In this document: one piece after another, positions 13,601 to 25,818 of the stretch | Position numbering within the stretch: position 1 is the first letter of the stretch | Layout of the letters: every line of letters starts with the position of its first letter | Assembly (NCBI RefSeq): GCF_000003815.2 | Contig: NC_049992.1 | Span: 5,406,481-5,470,480 of the forward strand | Source: Branchiostoma floridae | Lineage: Eukaryota > Chordata > Leptocardii > Amphioxiformes > Branchiostomatidae | Direction: 5' to 3' | Length of the DNA: 64,000 nucleotides | Notes under the pieces: generated by a model | The model's database searches: none | Told to the model about the DNA's origin: nothing | The model's input: only the letters and a program-made list of their open reading frames with translations | Program-made: the position numbers and the translations under genes

Positions 13601-16600
13601 GAAAAGATATGATAAAACTGTCTCCCTTGTGTAATTTTTCACCAAAACAGATGCATTGAACAGCTTAGTCTACCAACAAAATGCACACCACAAAATGCAG
13701 GAAATATTGTTTTAGAGGGTCTAGATTTCAATTTGAAATTCAAAATTTTCCGGGGGTACATGCACCCGAACCACCCTAGAAATGTCGCGACGTTTCGCGC
13801 CTTGGGCACTCAATGCCATAGGATTCAACATCGAGGGGACGGAAAATGATTTCAGGCTGGCTACATCCCTGCATTACATGCAAGTTTGCTTGTAACCAAC
13901 GCAAAGTATTACAAGCACTAAATCTTGTGTCTTGATGATGCTTTTTTTTTAATCATTGCGATCTTCCTGTACCTTTTGTTATCTCCAGACTGTTACTTGC
14001 AATGGAAGGGCAGCTCCAGAAAGACATCCGCCTGTCCAAGGTGCCTGACCTGGTGCTGAACCATGCCAGGAGCTATTTTGAGGAGTACATCAAGTACTGT
14101 AGGAACCTGGTGTACCAAGAGAGAGTTCTACGCAGGCTCACGTACGCTTACTTCTCTTAATCTAACTTGGATGTAGATAAGCATGTTCTTTTGGTCCAAC
14201 GAAACTTAGAGTCAGTAAGACACAGAGAAGTTTGTTTTTGATATCTCATTGCTAGACTTGTTTTTCTTGTAAAATTCACAGTGATAAGGTGCTTTTTCGA
14301 CTTCACTGTAGAAGGACCATCCAGAAATTTGATGTAATAACAGTCATAATTACAATTTGTACACAACATCAATGAACACTTCTTATCCACTCTTTTTGTA
14401 AAGCATGTTTGGAACCTCTGTGTTGATTTAATCATCAAGATTTAGACTCTCCTGATACATGTAATGTGTAAAAGAACCCAAAATGCTTACCAGTATAAAA
14501 GAAGAGTACTCTCATGTCCCTAATAAACATACCCCCCGGAATAAACATACCCCCCGGACAAATCTTCAATATCTAATAAACATACCCCCCGGAATAAACA
14601 TACCCCCCGGAAAATTACCAAATTGACAAGTATTTAACTGTGACCATGCTACTTCTGTTCAAAGAAAAGAAGATGATAAGCAGGTAGGTTCTTTTTATTT
14701 ATTTATGCCTAAGAACCACATCAGTTGTATAAATAATGAATTGAAGAACTATGGATAGAAAAATTATCTTGTTCGAATTATGATATTTTCTCCATTTTGT
14801 AATATAAGGTACAGTGAAACCTGCCTTATGGGTCACCTGAGTATAGGGGCTACCTGTTTTCTTCGGTTCCTTGGATTTTTCCCATTGACCTAAACATTAA
14901 GAAATAGTCTATAGCGGTCACCTGTCGAATGCGGTCACGGCCAGACGATTTTCAGTCCGGCCGCTATGCCAACACTGCCGATAGCGGTCACCGGCGCGAC
15001 TGGCCGGGTTCACTTTTTTTTTCAATTTCTGCACTACATCAACAAAATGTAGGCTCAACTTGGACGATTTACGAAGGAAACGTTGAATAAAGAAACATTA
15101 TACAAAATTATGTGATTTTATGCGAAGTTTTTCCACCAAATTATGTTGGCGTTTTTTCTCATCTCAGACTCTTTGCACTTCTACCTTTCTCTACATCGTC
15201 ATTTCTGTGCAGACTGGAAGACTATATGGACAGATTTTACAAATAGACCGTCCGTTCATGTATCTGATGTTTTAGGTTCTTGAAATGCATGTACGCTGTC
15301 CCAATTTTCGTATTCCGCGGGCCAAAAATGGAAAATTATCTCCGTCTTTGCGTAATTTGCCAAGATGGCGTCGCTGCAGCAAAACAAGGTCACTAGGGGT
15401 CAATGGACGACTCCATTTTTACCAAGGTAAAATGTCGCAACAAGAATTCTGATGTTTAGCATAAAATACATCGATTACGGTATAAAAACAATTAAAATCT
15501 ATTACATGAACGTTAGTTATGTGAAAACTAGACTAAGGCTGATTTTTGTCAAAGAAATAAGCATACGTAGAGAAAGTTTATTTCGACGTGACCATCTCGG
15601 CATAATGGCACATGCATCTACAGAGGAAAGTTTTAGTCGCGGTTCGAAGCTTAGAAAAAATATGATTATCAACTTGCTGTTTTTACCAACGAATTCCTGC
15701 CGTTTTGGACAATTTGCGACGTCAAAACTCTTATCACAAGGGAAACGAAGTTATAGTTATTTTTACGTCCAGCATTTATTATGTCAACGTATCACTCTTC
15801 CGCCTCGCGGCCGAAAGCGCATGGAACCACAAGACCGGAATTTCCTCATGCAAGGTGCTGGTTTACGATGTAAACAGAGACTGTAAACTACTACTAAATT
15901 AAAACTAAAAGTTATTTATGTAAAAATTGTATTTCAAAACGTCAGTGTGGTGTCTTATTTTCCCCCAAGAACAACATTTACTTCGTAGCGTCATAGCGAG
16001 ATGGACCGAAATCACCGAAAGAGTAACGTTACCGCGTACGCTACTCATGTTTGGGTCAAAGCCGCGGGGAAATCCTCGCTGTTTCGCCTGAAAAATAGTG
16101 AATTTTGAGCAAAAATACCGCGGAAATATGGGCAGAAACCCCCAAAACTTCAATTCTTCGAGGGTCCTGGCTTAGCAAAGCCCCAATTTTCAGAAAAAAA
16201 TAAACGTACCGTCCAAAATAAGAACGTACCGGGTGGATTGTGAGGCTGAAAAAAATAAACGTCCCGGTACGTTTATTAGGGACATGAGAGTAAGGATGGC
16301 CACAAAAGGCATGTGATGAGGCTAAATGATATGAACTGTGTGCCATAGCAAAGCTGCATTGCACACCTTGTTCTGGAAAAGCATTAGGCTTCATGATAAA
16401 CATTCAGCTTTACATTTTTCACTTGATTCATACTTGTAAACTTTACAGGACAGTAGTTTTTGTTTTTGCACAGTTGGTGTTTCATAGTCTGTATAGACTG
16501 ACTGGCAGTTATATTAACTTTGCAGGACCGAGAACACGGGGTTCCACAGCATGCTGCAGAAGCTGGAGGTAGACCGGATGTGTGCAGGGCTGGACCTGCA

Positions 16601-19600
16601 GTCCTTCCTCATACTCCCCATGCAGAGGATCGCTCGGATGCCCCTCCTCTTCGATGTGAGCACTTTTAATAAGGAACATCAGCCATTTTAATTGTGATCT
16701 AAATCTTCAGTTTGATTTGGATTGTATTTTTCTTAGTGATATGTCAATTACTGATCAGATGCATCTCTCTTGTTTAAGAAAATTTTTTTACCCACGTATT
16801 GTGTTTAGCAGGATAAAACTGATACTGTGTATTTTTATCAACAGGCAATCATCCAGAGAGCTGAAGTTGGGACATCCCTTTATAACTCTGCATACAGAGC
16901 ATACAAGTTTCTGAGCAAGGTCAGCAAATTAATTTTAGTGCCAGTTATAAGACTTATAAACTTTGTTTTCATTTGTACATTGTGTAAATGCATATACAGT
17001 GTTATTATGGACTGTATATGATATTGTGTGGAGTCAGTATTTGATCATAGCAGATTTTAAGAGTATTCCACATTCAAAACTTGAACAATTGTGCATTCAA
17101 TCATCGTGTAGCTCTTAAAGAAAAGACTGAGATGTTTTGGGTCTGTTGTAAAGAATATTACATGTATGTTGTTGAAGACAGCAACATAATGTCATAGTAC
17201 ACACTAAGCTGTACTTGCAAAATTGTATAATCATGGTATATCAGGAATTAGTGAAAGATATGTCTAATCCTATTAATTGTTTATCAATTGTCCATGACTG
17301 TATGTTTATGAATTAAAGCCCATCAAGAATATGACTAATCTTCATAATGTAAGTCTTTTTTCATTTTGCCATCAGTTTAAGTATGAGTATTTTTCTCCTC
17401 AGACACTTAAAGCCTGTAATGAAGAAGCCAGGATAATGGCTAAGACAGAGGAGATGGTTCTGCTGCAGAAACAGTTGACTTTCAAGCCAGGAGTAAAGGT
17501 ATGCTAAACAAATACATTATTGTTAAGCTTGATATGATTCCAGGTATATTTAGAACTGGACTTTGTCAGAACCAAGCCTTTCATGGATCCTGAATAGATT
17601 TTTTGAAACAATGACTACTTGATAATCATAGTATTCATACAATTTGATGCAAAGGACCAGAGAGTAGGTTGTTCACCTTGCACATTTAGTAGGTAGTTGA
17701 GATTTATTCCCAGCAGACTTTTGAAATGGTATATACATGTACTGCTTTCTCTGCTTAGCCCTTGGGCAAGAGTGAAACACACACCACTTCCAGTGTACCA
17801 ACCCGCTACTGTTAATAATTCTGCAAAGCCCTTTTGACACGAAGATGGGCACCATCCTTTGCACCAAGAAGAACTTTCACTAAATGATTGTTATTATACA
17901 TAGCATAAAGTAAATTGAAACCTGAATGAATTCTGTCATTTCAACTTCATACTATGTTTTAATACCATGTCGTCATGCCATATCTTTCACTAACCAAGCG
18001 ACTTGTACATTTTGTGCTTGTCCCAGGAAATCGCAGTGGTTTCTGGTAAGAGGTACCTGGTGAAGAAAGGAGAGCTGACTCAGATCACTCAGGAGAAGAA
18101 AAAGTACCTGAGACAACCGCTACACATGTTCCTCTTCACCGATCTTCTACTCGTCACAAAGAAGAAAAGGTAGGGTGACTTCCTTCCAAAGAAATTTTCA
18201 TAACAGAAAAAAAGCAATGAGAATTGTCAGATGTCACCCCCCAACATAAACTGCTTTGCAGCCTACCAGCATAATGATTGAAGAATAAAAAAAGAAGCCC
18301 AGCGCTGAGCATGTTTAAAAATACTGTACAATGTAATACACCTTTGTACAACTCAGTCATACAGTAAACACCTACTGGAACACTTTTCTATTGCAATTCC
18401 TATACTCAACTGTGGCCTATCTTTATTGCTCAGTGATTTGCAGTATACCATCATCGATTATGCCGAAAGAAGTTTTGTGGAAGCCAAAGAAAAGGAGGAT
18501 CCAGACTTTGCCCTGTCAGCCACCAAACTCACGGCCACTCAGAAGCTCCGCCGGTTCACAGGCACACTGACCATCCCTCCTATAGAGTCTCTCTTCACCA
18601 TGGAGCTGTTTGAAAACCACGAGGGGAAGCATGTCATGATAGACCTTGCCTCAACTTTGTAAGTAGTGTCAATTCTTATTGAAGTAAGGATTGTTGCAGT
18701 GTTGTTGTTGTTTGTTTGTACTTATTTTTGTTTGTTTATTCCGTGTTTTCAGGAGTGAGAGGACTCGGTGGGTGGAAGCCATTATGCCACCAAAGTCGGA
18801 CGTGTCGGGAGAAACTATTTATGAGGAATGGGGTATGTCAGATGTTTCTATTTTTCTAGCAGATTTGTTTCTTTTTTTAAACCTTTGTTTATTCATGAAA
18901 GCTCAATTTGGCCCGCAGGCCGCTTTTCATTGAGGCAATGAGGGAAGATGTAAGGGTAATACAAAATGTATATTAAACAGAGGTTAAGTATAGCAGTTTA
19001 AAAAGAAACTGGACATCGAAATCTTGCTCACAAACAAATATTATCAAATATCGAGGACCTTTAGTCTTAGACTAAGAGTAGATTCGAGTAGATGACTCGG
19101 TTAACTGTCCTATAAAATGTTGACAATCCTGTGTTTTTGCCCTTGTAGACTGTCCACAAGTCCAGGTGATCCACCCGTACCAGGCCCAGCAGCCAGACGA
19201 GCTGGAACTGGAGCGCTCCGACATTATCAATGTCAGCAGGAAGATGGCAGATGGTAGGATGATCATTCATCTGTTCTTTCGTACACTTACATTCCTTCCT
19301 TCCTTCCTTCCTTCATTAATTCATACATTCATTTGTTAATTCATCCGTACATGAATTCATTCTTCCATTCATTTTTTTTCATTCATTCATTTATTCATTG
19401 ATTTAATCTGTCCATTATTTTTAATTCCACATATTCATACCAATAGATTCTGACTTAAATATATGAAGCTATTTTGTCTATTTGGTCCAATATGTATACA
19501 AATTTGGATACAAATTGCATCAAGTCTTACAATTTTTGTTTTACTCCCTTTAGGTTGGTATGAAGGAGAGAGGATCAGAGATGGTGAGAAGGGCTGGTTC

Positions 19601-19696
19601 CCTTCCAGCTACACTGAAGAGATTGAGAATTCTCACGCTCGCGCCCGCAATCTCAAGTACAGGCACAGGAGACAACTATCCCTCGGAGAGGCCTAG
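4685..19696 (+). CDS. Ephexin-type RhoGEF (acidic N-terminus, DH, PH, SH3), 17 exons
   Basis: Predicted Dbl-family exchange factor that loads GTP on Rho GTPases. Exons: 4685-5470, 7857-8016, 8428-9160, 9849-10013, 10516-10684, 11688-11779, 12233-12411, 12877-13088, 13989-14141, 16526-16655, 16845-16919, 17403-17498, 18027-18169, 18434-18658, 18753-18832, 19149-19253 and 19554-19696; about 1,200 residues. The order DH, PH, SH3 is typical of ephexins (NGEF, ARHGEF5/16/19/26). DH: exons 8-12 ([33 protein letters not shown]). PH: exons 13-15 ([28 protein letters not shown]). SH3: exons 16-17 ([31 protein letters not shown]). EPLYQVY in exon 7 resembles the autoinhibitory helix of the group. The N-terminus is basic/Pro-rich, then acidic with repeated YED motifs. 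From exon 3 on all phases join. Exon 1 changes frame near its end and does not match exon 2 (see findings). Confidence 0.88.
5471..7856 (+). other. Ephexin intron between coding exons 1 and 2
   Basis: No exon is recognised here, although the phase mismatch between exons 1 and 2 leaves room for a small missed one. A TACTAG-type simple repeat lies at about 6073-6112. A TGCAAC/GTTGCA-rich dispersed repeat lies at about 7480-7765 and resembles the GGTGCAC-rich element at 58 kb. Confidence 0.5.
13493..13871. mobile_element. hAT-type MITE (379 bp) with 8-bp target duplication
   Basis: The terminal inverted repeats are CAGGGTTGTAGC and, on the other strand, CAGGGATGTAGC. The element is flanked on both sides by the 8-bp direct repeat CATTACAT (13485-13492 and 13872-13879). 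An 8-bp duplication with CAGGG ends is diagnostic of the hAT superfamily. It lies in ephexin intron 8. Its interior shares AAAATGCAGGAAAT-like segments with the element at 32.6-33.9 kb. Confidence 0.85.
14509..16290. mobile_element. Non-autonomous DNA transposon (1.78 kb) with TA duplication and a nested element
   Basis: The left end CTCTCATGTCCCTAATAAAC at 14509 is inverted at the right end (GTTTATTAGGGACATGAGAG, ending 16290). TA flanks both ends. AATAAACATACCCCCCGG is repeated four times just inside the left end, with related AATAAACGT(A/C)CCGG motifs inside the right end. A second element seems nested: GTACAGTGAAACCTGCC at 14810 onward and TAGCGGTCACC motifs resemble the 37-kb element. 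No transposase frame is seen. It lies in ephexin intron 9. Confidence 0.75.
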
Positions 19697-20357
19697 GCAG
19701 AAAGTTACGGATCACAGCTACACTGAAGAGATTGAAAATTCTCACGCTCGCGCCCGCAATCTCAAGTACAGGCACAGGAGACAACTATCCCTCGGAGAGG
19801 CCTAGGCAGAAAGTTACGGATCACAGCTACACTGAAGAGATTGAAAATTCTCACGCTCGCGCCCGCAATCTCAAGTACAGGCACAGGAGACAACTATCCC
19901 TCGGAGAGGCCTAGGCAGAAAGTTACGGATCACAGCTACATTGAAGAGATTGAGAATTCTCACGCTCGCGCCTGCAATCTCAAGTACAGGCACAGGAGAC
20001 AACTATCCCTCAGAGAGACATAGGCAGAAATTTACTGATCACAGCTACACCGAAGAGATCGAGAATTCTCACGCTCGCGCCCGCAATCTCAAGTACAGGC
20101 ACAGGAGACAACTATCCCTCGGAGAGACATAGGCAGAAATTTACTGATCACAGCTACACCGAAGAGATCGAGAATTCTCACGCTCGCGCCTGCAACCTCA
20201 AGTACAGGCACAGGAGACAACTATCCCTCGGAGAGACATAGGCAGAAATTTACTGATCACAGCTACACCGAAGAGATCGAGAATTCTCACGCTCGCACCC
20301 GCAACCTCAAGTACTGGCACAGAAGACAACTATCCCTCGGAGAGACATAGGCAGAAA
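19607..20357 (+). repeat. 109-bp x 7 tandem repeat derived from the ephexin terminal coding exon
   Basis: AGCTACAC(T/C)GAAGAGAT starts at 19607, 19716, 19825, 19934, 20043, 20152 and 20261, an exact 109-bp spacing. Each unit encodes the end of the SH3 domain and the C-terminal tail ([17 protein letters not shown], then [11 protein letters not shown] or ...GET) and ends with its own TAG. The first unit is the genuine coding end (stop 19694-19696) and the rest lie in the 3' UTR. Because 109 is not a multiple of three, successive copies fall in different frames. Copies 4-7 share GAGACATAGGCAGAAATTTACTGATC-type differences, so the array grew in stages. Confidence 0.97.
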
Positions 20358-23300
20358 ACATGTTTTTAACAATGGGGAATCCTGTTGTCCTAAAGTTTTG
20401 TAATCAAGAACAGACTTTGGTCGTGACACTATTTCTCGACAGATAACAGAAGACAAGATACAAGTTTGTCACTCTACAAGGTACTGTCGGGTTGTGCGGT
20501 TATTTTGCTTCCTAAACGCTTTTTGCTGGTTGGCAAAAGTTACTGATCAAGGAACATCCATGTACCTTCTCAAGTTGTACAGTTTTTTTTGAGGGGGGTG
20601 CGGCTAAAAGATAAAGAAATCATGCAAGATAAATTTAGTGGTGTATTACAAATTATCAAATTGGTGAGGTGTATAGAGGGTGTTGGTCATCGCAAAGGGA
20701 TGGATTGTGCGNNNNNNNNNNNNNNNNNNNNNNNNNNNNNNNNNNNNNNNNNNNNNNNNNNNNNNNNNNNNNNNNNNNNNNNNNNNNNNNNNNNNNNNNN
20801 NNNNNNNNNNNCTTTTAACACTGGGCCCATATATAGTCAGATTTTAGATATTGTATATAAAGAAGAAGGGAAGTTCTTTTTTATTTACAATGCACATTTA
20901 CACATTGTAAGTATATATTCAATCAACCTGGTAGCAATGGACACATTTTTCATGGAAGAAAACATAGACCATGCTCATGTAATATATGTAAATTTTGTAT
21001 AACTTAAAAATTCACCATTTTATCAAAATTGGGCTTGACTATGTTTGCTTAAACTTTTAAGAGTGTGTTGACCCTTATCAAATTCACTGCCTTACTGTTT
21101 CTACTCTTCTCATTTCCAGTCATTTAGTTATCTGTTACTGGAGTTTGTAGTACATGTACATTTGTCCCCCCCCCCCCCCCAACAACCTGGAGGTCAAGGG
21201 ACTAGGTAGGTAGGTAGGTACACTTGGGGGAGATGTCAGAGCTGTCTTGAAGGTAGTGTTCCAAAAGTAATATCTCGACCCCAAAAAATTAAAGGAATAT
21301 TCCTTAAGAATGAAGCAATAAAGACTCAGTGAGGCAAAATTTCAGTTTCTGTCAAAAGCGATGTATTATGCAGATAAGATATGTGACTCAGCATTTAATG
21401 GATCACAATATGCAGAAAGAACAAATGTTTGTATTAGATTCATTCCTATGTTGCATTTCCCATTGCACATTTGACCGATTGCTGGCATTTCTTAGCCTTT
21501 TGCAGGGGAATTATACAGTCACACAAAAATTAATTGACAAGAGGTTCAGCTCATATACAAAGTAGCTTTCAGTTGCACCTGTTTCAATAAGTAATGCCTT
21601 TTGAAATTCACAGTTACTGTATTATTGAGTGACTTCTCTCCTTTTTAAACTGTGCAATGTTAATTGCTTGACAATGGCTTCACAAAAGTACAAGTTAGAC
21701 TATCCAAAGTCTATGAATGTCATTTTATTTTTATTCTACACCAGCTGATGATGGTATAATTGATTTTATTACTGTACTATTGCCTTCTGTTGCAGTCCAT
21801 ATTATTTTAAACATGATTTGTCGTTTTGCTTTTGGAACAATACACATTAATCAGACAATGTTAGTTTGATTATGTATGGTTTATTCCCTATTGATGGAAT
21901 GATGCTATGATATTTTATAGCAGGATGTTGTAATTAAGTCTATTTTTAGTTTATACACTGTAAAACGTTTTAAACTTCTTTTGTTTCTAATCACCAGTTG
22001 TGTAGATAGACTTTAATTTAACATCTAATTTTTGGGGTGTTTAATCAAAACTTTGATTTATGGGGGGGAAGGCGTAAGGGAATTAAAAAACACAGACTGG
22101 AAACAACAACATATACAGCTGTATTCTGTTTATCTTTGCGCACTGTACATAATTGTATATGAATCAAGTTTCTGCAGTTCTTACAAGTTAAAACAGAATA
22201 CTGTAAAACATACTGAAGATGAACAATTGCTTGACTCTGCTCGAGCTGTTTTCGAAAGTATTTGCATTACGATATGTAATTATAATGTTATCAGATTGAA
22301 TGTGATTCCCATTTTATTACTGACGTGTGTCATTCTGTAAGTTTGATTTTTTTTAAATATCCAACATAAATTTTTTTCATACAAAAAGGAACATTTGTGG
22401 GTCCTTGCTATGACATACAATACTCCCCCCCCCCCCTGTGTAAAATGATAATAATTCAGAAGGGGCAATACTGTTTTGTTTGGGACAGGGGCTTAGGCCA
22501 TTATTTACGGTCATCATGATCAAATAGATATTTTTCTGGTCTGACTTAAATGTTTGTTTAATGCTGCACATATTTTGTCCTTTTTCTGCTGCACATGCAC
22601 TTGGAGTACTCCTTATCATGTTTTTGTGATTGGAGTATAACCATTCATGTTATCTTATAGTACATGTACACTCAATGAAGCAAAAGATCTATTAAACTAT
22701 GACATCGACAAAAGGAACACAAGTATACATCAAAATTTGGAACAAAGTAATGAAGAGATTTTATTTCAGATTGGCACGGTACACATTCAGAGTACTATTG
22801 TCTGCTATTTCACATGACCATTGTTCCATTTTTAAATGATCAACTACTGTGACGATTGGCGCTCAGGAATATATGCATTGTAATACGTTTTCATTGTTTT
22901 AATCAATTTTTTTACTAAAACCGGTCTTTTTGTTTCTTTTTGGCTAAGAATTCTCGTGCAATATGATGCTAAAGTTTATGATGATTTTAAGGATTATGAC
23001 TGAGTCGGCAACTTCAACAAGTTGATATATTAAATTACTAGTACTACAAACTGGAATTATTTAGTTGCTTTAACATTTTTTACTTCATTGAATACTGCAA
23101 TGGATCTGTGATTATACGATCGATGTAATGATGAATAACTAGAGGGAACTCTGTATATGTCTAGAGAATATAGTACATCGAAGAAACTGTTATATTTTGA
23201 AAGAACATAATGCCTGAGTTTTAAACGGAAAGTTGGATAATCTGTTCGCGGCCCGTCATATTCTCTACATCAAACTATTCTACGTGACGTCACTTCCTCC

Positions 23301-23874
23301 TCTCTGTGAATATATTTTCTGAAGATGACGCCATCAAGTGCTCCTTGCACTCCAACAGGCTGTAGGCAGATAAAAAAGAAATGAATCTTCTATGTCATCA
23401 CAAATATTACTATCAAATCATCTGGGTTAAAAAGAAAATCCGACACAATTCCACCTATATATGGTTTGATACACCCCGCACCAAGTCTGCAAAATGTATG
23501 CAAGTATGTATTATGGTACATAGCAATTCATTGTATAAAGAATTCTGAAAAATCGCAAGTGTATCTCCTCAGCAGTTTTGAAATAACATTTAAGATGGTT
23601 TCAAACTACGAGTAGTTATATGTGCATTAACGTGACAGCATCTAAACAATAATTGCTGACTTCATTTGACATTCATTATATCCTAATAACTATATCATCA
23701 CTGCAAGCTTTCTCTCACAGGTTAAATTACTGCAAATGGGAAAATAAGATTGTAACAGACTGTTAAGCGCAATTACAGTATGAATTCTTGATAAAACTCG
23801 TGTCCTCTATAACCAAAATAACCCCCAGCTATTTCTAACTTGAAGATAAAAAAATGATGCTGAAAGTTAGTTAC
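20358..23874. other. Ephexin 3' UTR and convergent intergenic region
   Basis: This AT-rich sequence has no recognised plus-strand gene. A candidate AATAAA lies at 21317-21322. Poly-C runs occur at 21167-21180 and about 22424-22435. On the minus strand a good acceptor (TCTGCCTACAG) at about 23361 could begin a 3' UTR or alternative terminal exon of the small gene to the right. Confidence 0.5.
20712..20811. other. Assembly gap (100 N)
   Basis: There are exactly 100 N, a placeholder for unsequenced DNA. It lies just past the tandem array, where assembly is likely to be difficult. Confidence 0.98.
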
Positions 23875-24668
23875 CTATGAAATCACGCACCCTATCTTAG
23901 CGTTGATGCTGAAACCAGGGAAGAAGAATCAATTAACAATTTGAGTTTGCAGAATGATATTTGAGGCCATGAATTAAGGTAGAGTGCGTAGATGGGTAAC
24001 ATGTCTGTGCAATTTTTTTTATCACAAGACATTGAACACTTTACATTCAACACAGTTTACAAGCATTCGACTAGACGAGGACTACAACAACAAATGTTTA
24101 ACAGACTCAAATACACACAAACACACTCAAAAGCACACACTTAAACTCACACACACAGTCAAATGCACTCACAAACACACACACACACATGTACATGCAC
24201 ACACTGAAAAACACACTTAAACACACACACACCTGTTGTCATCATCTGCGGGGTCGGAAAAGGTCTTGGGTCCTCCTTGAGCCGCTGTTTCCTTGCGGAG
24301 ACCCTCCATGTCCACTGCAGCAACAACAGCAGTATCCTCCACATCTTTGTCAGTCACAACCTGTTTGTTTAACACGGGGAAGAAAATAGGACATGATTTG
24401 CTTGTATCGTTTGCTGGAATAGAAATCTATTTATTGTAACTCTGGTCGACTCTTTGCCAACAAGGTATATGCAAAGGCACTAGTAAAGAAATATGAAATT
24501 TGGATACTGTAACAGTGCATTCAATAGCTCATATCTAGACATGTTGCTTTACTTGGCTTACAATCAACAAGAATATGATGTTAAGCTATCAAAGTGCAGT
24601 ACTCCAGTTCGTACACAAGGTGAAAAGGTTCTTACAAATCTTACCTCAATTGAATTCTCGTTGCCCAT
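23875..24668 (-). CDS. Small protein (61 aa) with N-myristoylation consensus and C-terminal CaaX box
   Basis: I do not recognise this gene. Three minus-strand exons join in phase: 24668-24645 (donor GAG|GTAAGA), 24360-24233 (donor AACAG|GTGTGT) and 23908-23875 (acceptor CCCTGGTTTCAG, stop TAG). The product starts MGNENSIE: Gly2 and Ser6 fit the N-myristoyltransferase consensus MGxxxS/T. It ends KIGCVIS, and CVIS is the CaaX sequence that is farnesylated in rod transducin gamma. The middle is acidic and polar (VVTDKDVEDTAVVAAVDMEG, TFSDPADDDN) with no domain, so a disordered membrane-tethered peptide is inferred. The ATG has a strong context (GCAATGG). An in-frame ATG 12 codons upstream has a weak one and would hide Gly2. 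It is not a G-gamma subunit, because the NPF segment is absent. A CRE/CCAAT promoter lies about 140-160 bp upstream. Confidence 0.55.
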
Positions 24669-24785
24669 TGCTTTTTGTCGCTCTGGCAGACGGATCTCAA
24701 ACATTCGCCAAGTTGTCTCAGTCCGATAACGGTTGTCTCTGCTCGCAGAATGATCTTCCAGCGGTGGACACACGGTGATCAGTGG

Positions 24786-25110
24786 CCTGACACGCAGGTA
24801 GATAGATGACGTGGCAAACACTGATTGGTCGTTTGAGAATAGTTTGAACGTTTTTCACGTCTAGTGCGTGATATGTGCGTGATAGACGCATGTGGGAAGG
24901 GTAGGTAGGGCGAGGATCTCTGGCGCCGACGTGGGAAAATTGTGCCTCTTTCGTTCTATAAGCTAAAAAGCCCATTGAGAATATTTGTATAGATGAATTA
25001 TAACTCCTAAAGGTAAAATATATCTATTTTTCCTCAGTGACAATGCAGATTTTGCTTTCTGGTAAGAAGTACAGTAAGATTAACAGTACATAATTCTAGG
25101 ACTTATTATA
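24786..25110 (-). promoter_or_regulatory. Candidate promoter of the small lipidated-protein gene (repeat copy 1)
   Basis: Read on the minus strand, a CCAAT box (24824-24828) and a CRE-like CCACGTCA (24808-24815) sit about 140-160 bp from the ATG. A GGCGCC motif lies further upstream. The whole block recurs at 25819-26135 in the same orientation. Promoter function is inferred from motif type and position. Confidence 0.45.
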
Positions 25111-25818
25111 GGGTTAAGAACACACAAACACACCGATTCTACATTATTATGTTTTACCCCAGTATTGAGTTTTCAGGATAAGGCCACAGCAAGTAAATTA
25201 TATGGATCCGGATGACGTCCTATGCAAATTGCAAAAATAAGAAGATAGGGCGTAAAACAAGATGGCTAAATTGCTTAGAATAGAAGGGACAAACCATGGT
25301 AGCACAGCCACAACCCATTCATTCCTGCATTGCAATAAGTGCACTAGTGTAGTAAAGACGTCTCAAGTAACAGTATGGTAGACTGGTATCACTTCCCAAG
25401 TTGGTAACTACAATGATGACTTCCATACTGGTACCATTTTTATAACTATCCAGCTAGTTTCACTTCAACAACAACAGTCAAGGCTACCTCACTAATGTGA
25501 CTTCTTCAAGTACAATCATTAGGCCACAGTACATTTTCTTATTTTCGTACTTTCTAGTCATGTTGACCATCCCCGAATGAGAAAAATGTTGTTGTTTTAA
25601 TCAGGCGAAAATTAATGAGCGCGCTGATGCCATTCATAAAATTGACATGCTGTGGCCTTAGCGTGGAAACAAAGTAGCAGTTATGTTAGCCTTGAAATCA
25701 GGAATCGGGGGAGTTAATGGAGGTAGCGACTGTCAAATGTCGAAATAAAATCAGCAATTTTCAGGAATTTTATGGTGGGGATAGCTGGCAGAAAAAAGAC
25801 AGCATATAGTGATAGTGA

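Noticed and set aside
19560-20132. Four separate small proteins of 60-81 residues
   Set aside because: They are the same C-terminal peptide read from copies of the 109-bp repeat in the three frames.
23338-23361. Alternative terminal exon of the small gene, giving a different C-terminus
   Set aside because: It has a good acceptor and can be joined in phase, but the intervening exon with CVIS and a stop is closer and better supported. It may still be a 3' UTR exon.
23875-24668. Small lipidated protein as a G-protein gamma subunit
   Set aside because: CVIS is shared with transducin gamma, but the helical region and the conserved DPL...NPF segment are absent and the N-terminus carries a myristoylation motif instead.
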